This document shows, one piece after another, positions 1 through 11,208 of a stretch of 64,000 nt of DNA. Each line of letters starts with the position of its first letter. The first letter of the stretch is position 1. The DNA lies in NCBI GenBank assembly GCA_025738555.1, contig JAOVFP010000003.1, positions 4,712,001-4,776,000 of the forward strand, read 5' to 3'. The notes under the pieces are model-generated. The model made no database searches. It saw nothing but the letters and a program-made list of their open reading frames with translations, and was not told where the DNA came from. The position numbers and the translations under genes were made by a program. This stretch comes from Cyathus striatus. Taxonomy: Eukaryota; Basidiomycota; Agaricomycetes; Agaricales; Nidulariaceae.

Positions 1-2
1 GT

Positions 3-1643
3 CCTCCAGCAGGCCCCTCACAAGGGGCCACCAAAAAACAAACACAAATCTCATTCCCAGCAAGAAACACAGCAAGAATAGAGGAAGTATGGCTTGAATT
101 AATAGACCAAAAGGCACTAGCAAGCACTCAAAGATCGGTGGCAGAATACTCAAAAGCTCTCCAAAGACTCATCAATTCAGAAGCACAGAAATCCCCCAAG
201 AAAGCAATAATGATCCAACTGGCGAAACTCCTTGAATATACTGCAGCAGGAGAATCGACAGCAGAAATGAACAAACAATCAGCGATAGAGATTCAAACGG
301 TGACTGAATCACTCTCATCAGAATTTGACAAACTCAGAGACACCACAGGAAACATCAACGCAGGATTAGAATCATCAGTACAAGAACTCCGAGCAGCAAT
401 CAGTGACATTGCAAAGACTCTAGACTCAACAATGAAGAAAATAGGTGACAAAATAGAATCGGCCTCGGTGACAACAACAGCGAAAGGTGGGACCACATAT
501 CGAGATGCAGCACTGCATGGAACATTTGCCCCCACGCTCCCACTAGTAGATCCAAGACTACAGGCTAAAATCGGCATTCAAAAGCGACAATTTCTCCTAG
601 GGGCTGAACATCTAGGTGAAACCGACCTCAAGACACTAACGCAAACTCAACTCAAAGATAAGTTCAACAAGGCCATTCGGGAAGCCTCTGGCGACACAAA
701 CAAGACCTTCCACAACATATCTCGGATCTCCAATGGCAGCATACTGGCAGAGGCAGGGAACGATGACACAGCCAACTGGCTAAGGAACATGGAACAGGCT
801 AGGTCAGTTACAGAAATGCTAGGAGCAACAGACACTTTTCGGAGGAGGCTATACCCAGTCCTCATCAAGATGGTACCCATCACCTTTGACCCAACAAACA
901 CGGATCACATAGTTGAACTACTACAAGGGAACAACATCAAGAGTGAGATTTGGGGGAATGCTAGGTGGCTAAAGCCAACCGAACGAAGAAGGCCAGACCA
1001 AAAATTTGCTCATCTAACAATCTCACTGGCAGAAGAAGGAAAAACGAACGAACTCATCACTCGTGGAATCACAGTCTGCAACATGTGGCGAGAAGTTACC
1101 AAGTTAAAACAAGAACCTACCCGCTGCCTAAAGTGCCAACGCTTCAACCACATTGCAACAGCATGCTCTCAGACAAAAGACACCTGTGCCACATGTGGAG
1201 GGGAACACCGAACCAAATTATGTGATGAACGAGGAAAGCAATGGTGTGTATCATGCAATAGCGACACTCACTGCAGCTGGGACAGGGACTGCCCCTCCTT
1301 CCAAACCAAGTGTGCCAACATGGACAAACGCAACCCAGAAGCCTCTCTACCCTACTATCCTTCTGAAGAAGCCTACACCTGGTTGCCAGCAATTCAACTA
1401 CATCATCTGCAAATGCCATCCCACAGTAGGCCTTATCGAGACTACGACATTCCGATTCAAGAACTGCCACAAGGCCGAGGACCTGGATCACAGCATCAGC
1501 GAAGGAGAAGATTTCACCTGGAAGAGGAAATGCCAGGACGGGATACTGACGAAAGGGAAAGGCAATGGACACCCCCATTGACAGGAACAAATACCACAGA
1601 ACCCAGGCGAATGCCCCCTCCTCATCTCCATGAACGTCACTGA
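3..1643 (+). CDS. LINE ORF1 (gag-like RNA-binding protein), 5'-truncated by window edge
   Basis: ORF1 proteins coat the element RNA. The frame is open from base 3; the first candidate start inside the window is GTG (138), not usable in fungi, so the true ATG must be upstream. The C-terminal third has zinc knuckles: RCLKCQRFNH then AC (CX2CX4HX4C), a CATCGGEH/C knuckle, and CVSCNSDTHC with a later DCPSF. The segment ending near SLPYYPSEEAYTW is typical of LINE ORF1 ends. Its TGA stop (1641-1643) overlaps the ORF2 ATG at 1630 by 14 nt in another frame, suggesting coupled re-initiation or a frameshift for ORF2. No internal stop is seen in the visible part. Confidence 0.85.
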   Translation, partial: PPAGPSQGATKKQTQISFPARNTARIEEVWLELIDQKALASTQRSVAEYSKALQRLINSEAQKSPKKAIMIQLAKLLEYTAAGESTAEMNKQSAIEIQTVTESLSSEFDKLRDTTGNINAGLESSVQELRAAISDIAKTLDSTMKKIGDKIESASVTTTAKGGTTYRDAALHGTFAPTLPLVDPRLQAKIGIQKRQFLLGAEHLGETDLKTLTQTQLKDKFNKAIREASGDTNKTFHNISRISNGSILAEAGNDDTANWLRNMEQARSVTEMLGATDTFRRRLYPVLIKMVPITFDPTNTDHIVELLQGNNIKSEIWGNARWLKPTERRRPDQKFAHLTISLAEEGKTNELITRGITVCNMWREVTKLKQEPTRCLKCQRFNHIATACSQTKDTCATCGGEHRTKLCDERGKQWCVSCNSDTHCSWDRDCPSFQTKCANMDKRNPEASLPYYPSEEAYTWLPAIQLHHLQMPSHSRPYRDYDIPIQELPQGRGPGSQHQRRRRFHLEEEMPGRDTDERERQWTPPLTGTNTTEPRRMPPPHLHERH

Positions 1644-4600
1644 CACTGAACTCACCAGACTTAGGATATTACAATTGAACATCAGAAAATCCCCTGCTGC
1701 CCATCTGGATTTGACTAACCGCACACTAGCCGCTGACTGGGATATCATTCTCGTACAAGAACCTAATATTATATTTACCAATGACATCCGCACCCCTAAT
1801 AACTTTCGTCCTGTAATTCCCACTAACTGTCATGATCTAGAACACCCTGTCCGGTCAGTGATCTGGGTAAACAAGAGCATCTCCACCAACCAATGGTCAA
1901 TCCTGGAAATACCAGACACCAACGACATCTCTGCTATACAAATCTGCAATGGACAACACACCATTAACATATTCAATATCTATAACGACTGTCTAAACTC
2001 TGACTCTCTTACCGCCCTTAGCAGCTACTTGACAATGCAACAAAGACTCGGCCAAGAGGAACACTTCGAAAAAATGATTTGGGCAGGGGACTTTAACCGG
2101 CACCACCCTATGTGGGACAGCAATGAAGACATCAGGCTATTCACTAACAGGGCTATGGGGCAGGCGGAACAGCTCATCAATCTTCTACAGGAATGGGACA
2201 TGGTCATGACTCTTCCGAAAGGCATTCACACACTGCAGCACTCAGCTGGAGGATACTCTCGACCTGATAATGTATTCTGCTCAGAAGGTATCTCTGACCT
2301 AATTATCCAGTGCGACGTCAAACGTGAGATGAAACCGGTAAAGGCAGATCACTTCCCCATCGTCACCATACTGGATTTGTCGTTGGAACGGATAGCCCAC
2401 ACACCATCTCCGAACTATCGCATGGCAGACTGGAAACGTTTCGGAGAAGCTCTGGAAACGGAACTGGCAACACTTCCTCCCCCAAGGGCACTCGAATCAG
2501 AAGATGAACTAAACTCAGCAGTCCTGCAGCTGACAGAATCCCTAAGCAGAGCTATAGCCTTGGCCATCCCAGTCTCCCGCCCATGCCCTCACTCTAAGCG
2601 ATGGTGGAATCAGGAACTCAATGTGTTTCGGGCCAAAGTTAACAAAGCACGTAGGGTGGCTGACACTCATAGGGCGAACAGGACCCATCAATCACATCAA
2701 GACCTCAAACACCAGGAGGCTCTCTACGAAAAAGCGATCATGGATGCGAAGAAACAACACTGGACAGACTTTCTAGAAGAAGCAACAGACGAAGACCTCT
2801 GGACAGCACACCGGTACCTCAAAAAACCCACAGGAGATGGAGGTGCCCCCAGAACTCCCTCCCTCTTGGTACAAAAGGATGACGGAACACAGATCACCAT
2901 CGCAAAAAATGAGCACAAGGCCACTGAATTCGCTAAGAACTTTTTTCCCCCCCCACCCGAAAACTTGAACATACCTGCTGACTTTCAATACCCACAGCCC
3001 CTGCCAAATCCAACACCTATCACCAAAGAACAGATACTACGGCACATCTCATCTCTCTCTCCATACAAAGCCCCAGGACCCGACGGTATCCCCAACATAA
3101 TCTTGCAGAAATCTGCTGACCGCATAATCAACCACCTCTTCTACATTTACAGCGCGACTCTCTCCAATGGATGGTACTATGATGGCTGGAAAGAATTCAC
3201 CACAATAGTGATCAAGAAACCGGGCAAACCATCATACCAGACCCCCAAGGCTTACCGGCCAATTGCTCTCCTATGCACAATGTCAAAGGTACTGACAGCG
3301 CTAGTAGCAGAGGACATTTCTCGGCTACTCGAAAAGCACAACATCCTCCCTTCAACTCATTTCGGCGGTCGTCCAGGGCGCACCACAACAGACGCATTGC
3401 ATTATCTCACAGATAGGATCAAAACGGCATGGCGGAAAGGAAAAGTTATCTCTGTGTTATTTCTGGATATAGAGGGCGCATTCCCCAATGCAGTGACAGA
3501 CCGACTCCTTCACAACATGAGACGAAAATGCATACCAAAAATATACGTCACATTCATGGAAACATTACTTCGGAATCGCAAAACCAGACTCAGCTTTGAC
3601 GACTTTATCTCAGAGCTGGTGGAACTTTGGAACGGAATTGGACAAGGTGATCCACTATCTATGATATGCTACATCTTGTACAACGCAGACCTGTTGGACA
3701 TACCGAGACACCCCTACGAAGATGCATTGGGCTATGTGGACGACAGTAACCTTCTGGCCGAAGGTGACACCCTGGAGGAATCAGTACAAAGACTTCAAAG
3801 TATGATGAATCGACAAGGAGGCGGTTTTGAATGGAGTCGAAACCACAATTCCAAATTTGAGTTATCTAAATTAGCAGTCATGCACTTCTCAAAGAAAACC
3901 ACCACTGACGCAGCTGGCAGGAGACTATCCATGCCCGCCCCCCCTCTTATACTTGAGGGTCGTATAGTCAAAGAAGTAACATCTCACCGATACCTCGGTC
4001 TACATATTGACAACAAGCTATCATGGAACATCCAGGCTCAAAAGACCATAGAAAAAGGAACAAAATGGGCCTTACTGATGGGCCGGCTTGCAAAATCGTA
4101 CTCAGGTCTCAGCATCGACATGGCACGGAAACTATATAACTCAGTAGTTCTGCCGAAAATCACATACGGAGCTGACGTCTATTATATCCCCCCCCCACAA
4201 ACCCAACACCCCCAACCGGACTCGACAAACCGGTTCAGTCTCGCTGCTCGCACATCTTAACACAGTACAACGGATTGCAACACGAGCTATCACCGGAGGA
4301 CTCAGAACTACCCCAACGGACATGCTAGACGCACACGCAGAAGTACTACCAATTGGGCTAGCGATGGAAAAAGTCTGCCACAGAGGACTCACCAGGTTGT
4401 ATACGCTCCCCTCACAGCACCCACTACACTCAGTCATTTTGCGATGTCACACAGATCGAACAGGTACACGACACTTGACCACCCTCCACAGGCTAATTCG
4501 ATACTACAAGCCCCCACATCCAAACCGCATGGAAACTATACAGCCGGAAACACGTACACCCACATACACCAAGAGCTTCCAAACTCACATAGCACCCACC

Positions 4601-5614
4601 AGGAAAGACTCGATAGAGGCGGAACGGGGACTACACGACACGATACGGATATACACAGATGGATCAGGACAAAATGGCCAAGTTGGCGCATCAGCAGTAA
4701 TGTATATCAATGAAAACCCTGAACCCTCTGATCAGCTACGGTATCATCTAGGCATCATTAGTGAACACACAACGTATGAAGCGGAAGCAGTAGGTATAAT
4801 AATGGGCGCCTGGCTACTAAAACGCAACATACCGATCCCCATAGACCCAAGCTCAATCCTGACCGACGGCAAATCAGTAATTCAAGCCCTCGACAAGAAA
4901 AAACCAGCACCGGCGCAATACTTACGAAAGGCTATACTAGACGGCATGGCCCAGGCACGCGCGATAGATACACAACGACATGGAGGACCCACAAATCGAG
5001 AAATCACGATTAGATGGATATCGGGACACAGCAAGGTAAAAGGAAATGAAGCGGCGGACGCTGAAGCTAAGAAGGCAGCCGCGGGATCGAACTCTCCACT
5101 ATTCAGCCTACCACCCATCCTACGAAAACTCGGCGGACTTCCAATAAGCCTGACTGCAATGAGACAGCACCTGAGGACGGGACTCCAAGGCAAATGGCGA
5201 CAAGTTCGAGAAACCTCAGTACGAAAGGACCGACTCAAAAAACTAGGACCAGAATACCCATATCGCAAGTTCAGAAGTCTAATTGGAAAACTCGGCCTAT
5301 CGCGACCGCAGACATCTCTCATCATACAAATACGCACAGGACACATCCCCCTAGCAGATTACCTGCACAGATTCAAACGTGCGGACACTGGAAGATGCGA
5401 AAAATGTTGGGAACGGCTTCATATTACGACGAGAGAAACAGTGAATCACTTCCTGTTTGAATGCCCAGAGTACGCAGAGGCAAGACACGACATGAGCAAA
5501 GCACTGGGACAAAAGGCGAGGGACTTCAGTTACATCACGAGTGTTGACGAAGGTATTAAGGCAACACTGAAATATGTGGGGGCCACGAAAAGATTTGCAG
5601 AAGTATACAGGTGA
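1630..5614 (+). pseudogene. LINE ORF2 polyprotein (APE endonuclease, RT, RNase H), one frameshift
   Basis: The first frame (1630-4260) has the APE-type endonuclease (LRILQLNIRK start, GDFNRHHPMWD, ADHFPIV) and the reverse transcriptase (YRPIALL, FLDIEGAFPN, GQGDPLS, and YVDD as the catalytic box). A second frame, read through 5614, holds RNase H with all acidic residues visible (YTDGSGQ, YEAEA, LTDGKS, NEAADAEA) and a final CEKCWE...HFLFEC knuckle. The frames differ by one base and meet at a run of nine C at 4188-4196; past the run the second frame at once gives the conserved LNTVQRIATRAITGG, so a single-base length change in the C run is the break. Either a real mutation or a homopolymer sequencing error explains it. 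Confidence 0.9.
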
Positions 5615-6022
5615 GGTATCCTTTTGATCACACAGAACGACTGATAAAGGCATTGCACAGTCACACAGAAATGAGACCACACCAGAAAGTGCCAACAACG
5701 CGCGGTTGGCACAAAACACCCACTTACACCTACCCGCATTCTTACTGTGGGACGCACTGTCAAAGCGCTGGACTCACTCGCCACTCAGCACGATCAATGG
5801 CTGCCGAGATACAACGGACGATGGGAACAGCATAACATTGCTGGACAGAACGGATCTACACTAAGCTTCTCTCCACACCGGAGACGGGTACTCGACAGAC
5901 CCTTAAACTATGAAGAGAAAATAAGGGGAAAGGAGGAGGGGAGAGCGGGAAGAAGGATGAGGAACAGTAAATAGGAAACTGCAGCAAATGTAAAGTCTAA
6001 CATGGGGCACGCCCTAGAAGAC

Positions 6023-6056
6023 AATAAACTTGAAAAAAAAAAAAAAAAAAAAAAAA
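6023..6056 (+). terminator. LINE poly(A) signal and poly(A) tail
   Basis: AATAAA at 6023-6028 is followed by 24 consecutive A at 6033-6056. This marks the 3' end of the reverse-transcribed RNA and the 3' boundary of the element. Confidence 0.9.
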
Positions 6057-6514
6057 CGACTCGATGCTTGGCGTTGTCGACTCGGATGGAGGTTGTAGTT
6101 GAGTTCAATACATGCACGTTTCCATTTACAAGGTACTACATAATCAGACAATGCACTTTTAAGAATTATAAGCAGTGTGCAGCATGTATGATACAAATCT
6201 GTACCTAAGCACTAACTTCGTGCGGGAGTCCGAGAGTGCTCCAATGGGTACATAATAACTCGAGGTCCTAAAGTTCGATTTATAGAAAGTGCAGCCATAA
6301 TCCAAAAAAAAGCAGAGCACACATAGCAAACGAGGGATAGTCACAAAAGAGCAAATATTCTTCAAGCAAATAGAATGTGCGCAAAAAATCGAGGACAAGT
6401 CGTCGAGGACCACGGAAGTGCTTAAGGACGGAACTGCGACCTATAAATTGAAAACCAGCACAGCGATTTGATGACGTGAGAGAAGTGGATAGATTTCCCT
6501 TCGAGGTCTATCCC

Positions 6515-6580
6515 AATCAGAATGAGGATATTTCAATGTGGCCCGTCGACTGACTACATTGAAATATCCTCACTCTGATT
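6515..6580. repeat. Near-perfect 25-bp inverted repeat (hairpin)
   Basis: Arms 6515-6539 and 6556-6580 are complementary at 24 of 25 positions around a 16-nt loop. The arms begin AATCAGAATGAGG and end CTCACTCTGATT. No gene covers it. It could be a cruciform-forming relic, a tiny MITE or a hairpin RNA source. The rest of 6057-6751 shows nothing I can support. Confidence 0.8.
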
Positions 6581-6751
6581 CCACCATTCGTCTGTTGGCA
6601 GGGAGGTTTCGCGGTCCTGGCGAATCATGGTTCTTTACATAATCATGATCAACCTGTGGTTTAGCCGTCCGGCGGCATGGACAAGAGCAAAAATCTTGCG
6701 CAAGAACCGTGTAAGAACTAGAGAGCGGCGCTCGGATGAGTTAACGAACAA

Positions 6752-9431
6752 TCACGGTGTGCGATCGTGCAAATGAAGGTGATGTAGCTTTGTCCTTTGA
6801 CGAAAGTTGTAGGATAACACTTGAGCTTGAAATCTGACCTCGTCCTTGTGCTACAAAGGGCAACACAATGAGTATAAGAGGAGAAAAGTAATAATAGCAA
6901 CATACCAAAGCGCCAACGTGAAATTTCTCCACCGACGGCCCAGGTGAAACAGAAACAGAAGGGATGGAAGTGGGAACTTCGTCTGAAAGTGAAGCCGAAG
7001 ATGGGCAAGGAACACCTACTTCATGGAGATCCTGTAAACGAGTCAGCATGACGAAGTATCGGAGAGGAAAATACAAACTTACCGCAACGGGTTGGAGTAG
7101 AGCAGGACAACCAGCGGCAACCATATCTTCAAGTGCCGGGGGCTTCTGCTTCATCCCCTCGTCCTCCTTCATCTCCCTCATTCTCCGTGATTTCCTCATC
7201 CTCATCCTCCTTGCTCTCGTCTTCCATCTTGTTCTCAACCTTCTTTCTGCTCTTGTCCGTCTCTCTCTTCCTTCCCTCCTCTCTCGCTCCTCCTTCCACT
7301 CATCTTCTTTCTTGCACTCGACGGCCCCGGTCAAGCGGATGTAGGAGAAATAGAGGTGGAGTCCTCCGTCATCTTCTCATCCTCCTCCTCCTTCCGTTCG
7401 CCCTCTTCCTCCTCCCGCTCATCCTTCTTTTCCTTCTTGCTTCCGTCACCTTACTTGGTCTCGAAGGCCCCGGTGAAACGGAAATAGGAGGAGTGGGTGT
7501 GGAAATGTCTTCCTTCGTTTCCTACAATATAGTCAGAACAATCAGATGCAAAAACAAGGTCATTGGCTTACCGAACGACAATCATCTGTATATGAAGCCG
7601 AAGATTGGCAATGAACGTCCACGTTATGGACCTCCTACAACCGAGTCAGCACAGCAAAGTATCAGAGAGGAAAACGTGAACTCACCTCAACGGCTTGGGG
7701 TATATCAGAACATCGAGCAGAAACCGTTTCTTCGAAGGAAGGGGCCTTCTGCATCATCTCACCTTCCTCCTTCTGCTTCTTGCCCTCCTTCATCCTGTCC
7801 TTATCCCTCTTGTCAATGTCGCTCTTCCTCTCGACCCCCTCTCTCTGCTTCTCCTTCTTCCTCTGCTTCCTCCTCCCCCTCTTCTTTTGGTACATCTTCG
7901 TCTTCTTTGCGTCTATCCTGTGTTCGCCTGAATCAGAGCTCGAAGGTGAACACGGGATATCCTCGTCATGTTCCTTCTACAATAACGTCAGTACGACAAA
8001 GTATCATGAAGGCAGTTAAACCCACTGTTAACACCTTGATTCCTGACGATGACGATGACTGACACGATGGAGCTTCTGCAGGTTGGCTAGAAATTAATAA
8101 CGATTCTTCGGTGGAACATCCGGGAGCCTCGGTGGGCTGTACTAAAACGGCCGGATATGAAGAAGTTTCCACCAGTTGCTCAGGAGAAGAGAGTAGTCTT
8201 TGAGATGCACGTCCGGGAGCCTTAATGGGCTGCACTGATGCAAACGTCTGCGAAGGAGTTTCCATTAACTGTACAGGGTATGCTTCAGGTAAACCTCCGG
8301 GAGCCATAATCTCCTTGGTGGGAGATTCGGTGGGCTGCGCTGGTGCGGAGGTACATGAACCAAGGATGAAAGCTTCCTTGACGTTAGCAGCATCTTCACC
8401 AAGCTTCTGCTTCTTCTTGTACTCCAGTAGCTTGTGCGTAATGGCACACGCTATGACGACTCGCGCCACAACGGTTTGGGAACATCGTTGATGGGTAGGA
8501 GTTCCGTGCTTAGTAGCGACGGGCGAGGCGGGGAAACCGAGAGTAAGCTCGAAGCGGACGACGTCGTCGGCGGCGAAGAACTTGGAGGAGGACAGAGAAA
8601 TCTGACCATGTACCGATCATGTGAACATTAGTGATGTATGTGAGTCGAGAGAGCGACAACATACCGTGTCAGCCTCGTCATCGGCTGAATCGGACACAGG
8701 GTCATCCGGTTCCGGAGAAGGGCGCGGGAATATGACGGGAACAAGCTCGACGGCAACAAGGTTACCCGAGAGGAAGAAGACGGAAGAGAGAACAGAGCTC
8801 TACAGCGGTATTCATTAGAACACGTGAGTGAGTAGGAAGAATAGATCACGTACCCTATCAACATCACCATGAGGCGTGATGTCCAGAATGTCAAACGACT
8901 GGTGTAGCACCTTCTGAAAACAAGCACATGAATAAACATAATTAGAAAGATGAAGATGAAACTTACGGTGTGCCCATCGTCAGCCGCCAACATTCCAAGG
9001 AACACCAGGAAGGCGAAGAAGGCACCGTAGAGAAAGGCCAAGATTTGAAGCCGACTGACAAGAGACTTCAGAGCGGCCTCCTCTGCCGATGCATGCGGGT
9101 ACTCATAGTACGCGTCCCAGTCGAAGTCATCAGTGATAACCACCTCGTGGGAAGGACGAACGGCCAGCGCCTTCACGATGAAAGAGTTAAAGGCGATGGA
9201 CCCCGACTGGATGTCGTTGAGTACGCTGGAGGAGTAAGAAGTACGACTGGGCCTGTGACGAGCCGGGTGGAGGCGAATGAACGTGTAGGTCGTGGCACAT
9301 GCCAACAGAAAACGTTCTTCGGGGGAGGAGGGCAGCATCAGGAACGCAGGAGAGTGGGATACGGAAGAGCGGGTTGGAGGAAACACAAAAGTATAAACAA
9401 ATAGAACAAATGCAGGTATGAATACGAGCAT
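6752..9431 (-). CDS. Multi-exon membrane protein of unknown function (paralogue of 27228-28941)
   Basis: Not a family I can name. Exons I can splice: 9431-8967, 8913-8854, 8799-8665, 8601-8035, 7976-7686, 7634-7572 (all phase 0), one starting 7521, one ending 7083, then 7031-6906 and 6850-6752 (stop TGA). Introns are 48-63 nt with GTAAGT, GTACGT or GTATGT donors, except a weak GTGTTA donor after exon 4. Exon 1 (155 codons) has a hydrophobic N-terminus (LVFIPAFVLFVYTFVF) and an internal membrane segment (LAFLYGAFFAFLVFLGML). Exon 4 repeats a Q-P-T-E-A-P-G-like motif four times; exons 5 and 8 are long Lys/Arg/Glu-rich stretches. The exon pairs 5-7 and 8-9 are copies of each other. Between about 7083 and 7455 no single frame can be followed, so an unseen intron or a frameshift lies there. 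Confidence 0.6.
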
Positions 9432-9487
9432 GGTGGGCGAGGTGGTGGGCGTTCGAAAGATGGAAGAAAGGGAGGCTAGCAGCAGAA

Positions 9488-9513
9488 CTTATAGAGGCGC
9501 GCGTGTTTTCCAC
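9488..9513 (-). promoter_or_regulatory. Core promoter of the 9431 gene: TATA box with adjoining conserved motif
   Basis: On the minus strand GTGGAAAACACGCGCGCC is followed directly by TCTATAAG, about 57 nt before the ATG at 9431. The same block, differing at one base before the TATA box, precedes the paralogue at 29003-29026 at nearly the same distance. Confidence 0.6.
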
Positions 9514-11208
9514 ACATTGGCCCATCAAAAATGTCAGCCTCCTGTAAATGCGCTGGCTTGTTATAAATCTATCTGAACAGCAGAAATACACGGACCATCA
9601 TCCTGGACATCGTGCACGACGAACATGAGAAGGTAAAGCTGTTGGATTCAGAATCGAGAGACGGAACAGCTTCGTAGTTTGATAGCTGTCAATGGACTGA
9701 TCCCTGCGGCATTTCTGGAGCACTGTAGCTCTCCTGCAGCCCTCTCCTCCACCATCTTATGCCTTGCACATCTTGTCTCCTGTTCTGAACGTACCACCGG
9801 TTCAAGACATTGATTCTTAGCACTTTCCTCTCCTTCAAGGTTAGGCCTCTTCGCTCGGAACATTCTATTGAAACAAACTAGTTAGCAGACCGCTAGACGA
9901 ATGGTTATGCACACTCACATATATTCAGTATTGCAAGCTCGCCTGCAAGCATTACATGTAACGTATATACGGTACGAATCAACGAATCAAAGCTTCATAA
10001 ACACACAGAACGAATAGGTACTATATTGTCTCATTTTTGTCCTAGAAGACACTAAACAAGACGACCTTGCAGAAACAGGAATACAGCTAGAAATGTCAAC
10101 ATGACATGTCCAAACTGTAACTCGTCCCTAGAAATCCCAAGACATATATCCAATCTACAACCTTCAAATTGGAAGGTGAGCCAGGTCACCATTCTCAAGA
10201 GATTCGCTAGGATTCGCTGCGCTCCCGTTTATACCCCGGGTGGGCCCGTACTACCACGTCGAATACGCGTAACGCCCTAGTTCCCTAATGGTTTCACAAG
10301 TATTATGATATCACAAAGAGATACCCCGTTCCTACGTTGAACGCTTGAAAGCTCCATGTTCGAACCTCTTGGCCATTTTGCAGCACTCGCGTATATCTAG
10401 CCTACTTATAACTTCTCCGTCATAGCTAGCAAGAAGCTACTCAGCCGACTTAACAAGATCATCAGCAGTAAGCACATACCTGTGCTAAGCTTCTGTCCCG
10501 CTCATACTACTTCCCTATGCACGCTACCACTTCTAGCATGACGAGAGCGACATACAGTAAAATGTCTCGTCTATCCTTCTGTCATTTGCATGATATTCTC
10601 TCGAGCCAACCAAACTTTCAAATAGCGCCTTTAAGCCTACGAAAATCCAGCAACCGTCGCTCCGTCTTGTCATTGAACTTGAGCCGGAAGCTTCAACTAC
10701 TAAAGCGGGCCAATGGCCTTCTTGGAGTCGTTTCGTTTCATTTAACTTAGAAGTTACATGACGAGTCTTTCTTCCTCAGACTTTAAATCATCGACTCGAG
10801 CGACGAGAACACAGCCTTGCGGTGATTGAGGTGACAACAGCACGTAAGCACGTTGCACGACAGGATGAGAGTAAGGCAGGAATGTAAGAATTATAGTCGA
10901 AGCAGATCGTTGAATTGGTTGAATCGAGTTTTGGCCGAGTCGACTGGCGCTGCCACAGGGCCCGACTTTCGGCTCTCAGGTTGTTTGTTTTTCGCGCTGA
11001 TGAACAACAGCGCTTATGTGCAGGTCCGTCAAATGACGTGCTTTTAAAAAATATCACTGTTCAACCAGCGCCTACCGACACAAACTCGTATGTAACTATC
11101 CGGCCTTCAATACAGTAAGTCCAAACCAGAGTTTACTACATAACAATTATACTATTGTAATTCAAGCAATGCAGGTGCATTAACTTTCAAAAATAATCCC
11201 GACTCTAC
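9514..11208. other. Intergenic, with decayed similarity to 29030-29300
   Basis: No gene supported. Around 9605-9720 short stretches (GGACATCG, ATAGCTGTCAA, CATTTCTGG) recur in the same order at 29135-29300, so the duplication that produced the two paralogous genes extends upstream of their promoters. Near 10990-11020 lies a copy of the GCTGATG-AACAACAGCGCTTA motif that also begins both large duplicated blocks, followed by the common flank ACTATCCGGC / TTCAATACAGTAAGTCC. Confidence 0.4.

Larger units (their letters stand above)
1..6056 (+). mobile_element. Non-LTR retrotransposon (LINE, Tad/I-like with RNase H), 5' end outside window
   Basis: Two overlapping open frames are followed by a 3' UTR, an AATAAA signal and a 24-nt A run, the classic layout of a LINE mRNA copy. 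ORF1 carries CCHC knuckles; ORF2 carries an APE-type endonuclease, reverse transcriptase, RNase H and a terminal zinc knuckle. This domain order is that of the fungal Tad and related RNase H-bearing clades. ORF1 is already open at the first bases, so the 5' end and one target-site duplicate lie to the left. CpG is not depleted, unlike in the gypsy element of the same window. ORF2 holds one frameshift, so this copy is probably immobile by itself. Confidence 0.95.

Noticed and set aside
6964..8062. Plus-strand Ser/Pro/Leu-rich frames opposite the 6752-9431 gene
   Set aside because: Antisense of the Lys/Glu-rich exons; the minus-strand exons have consistent splice sites.
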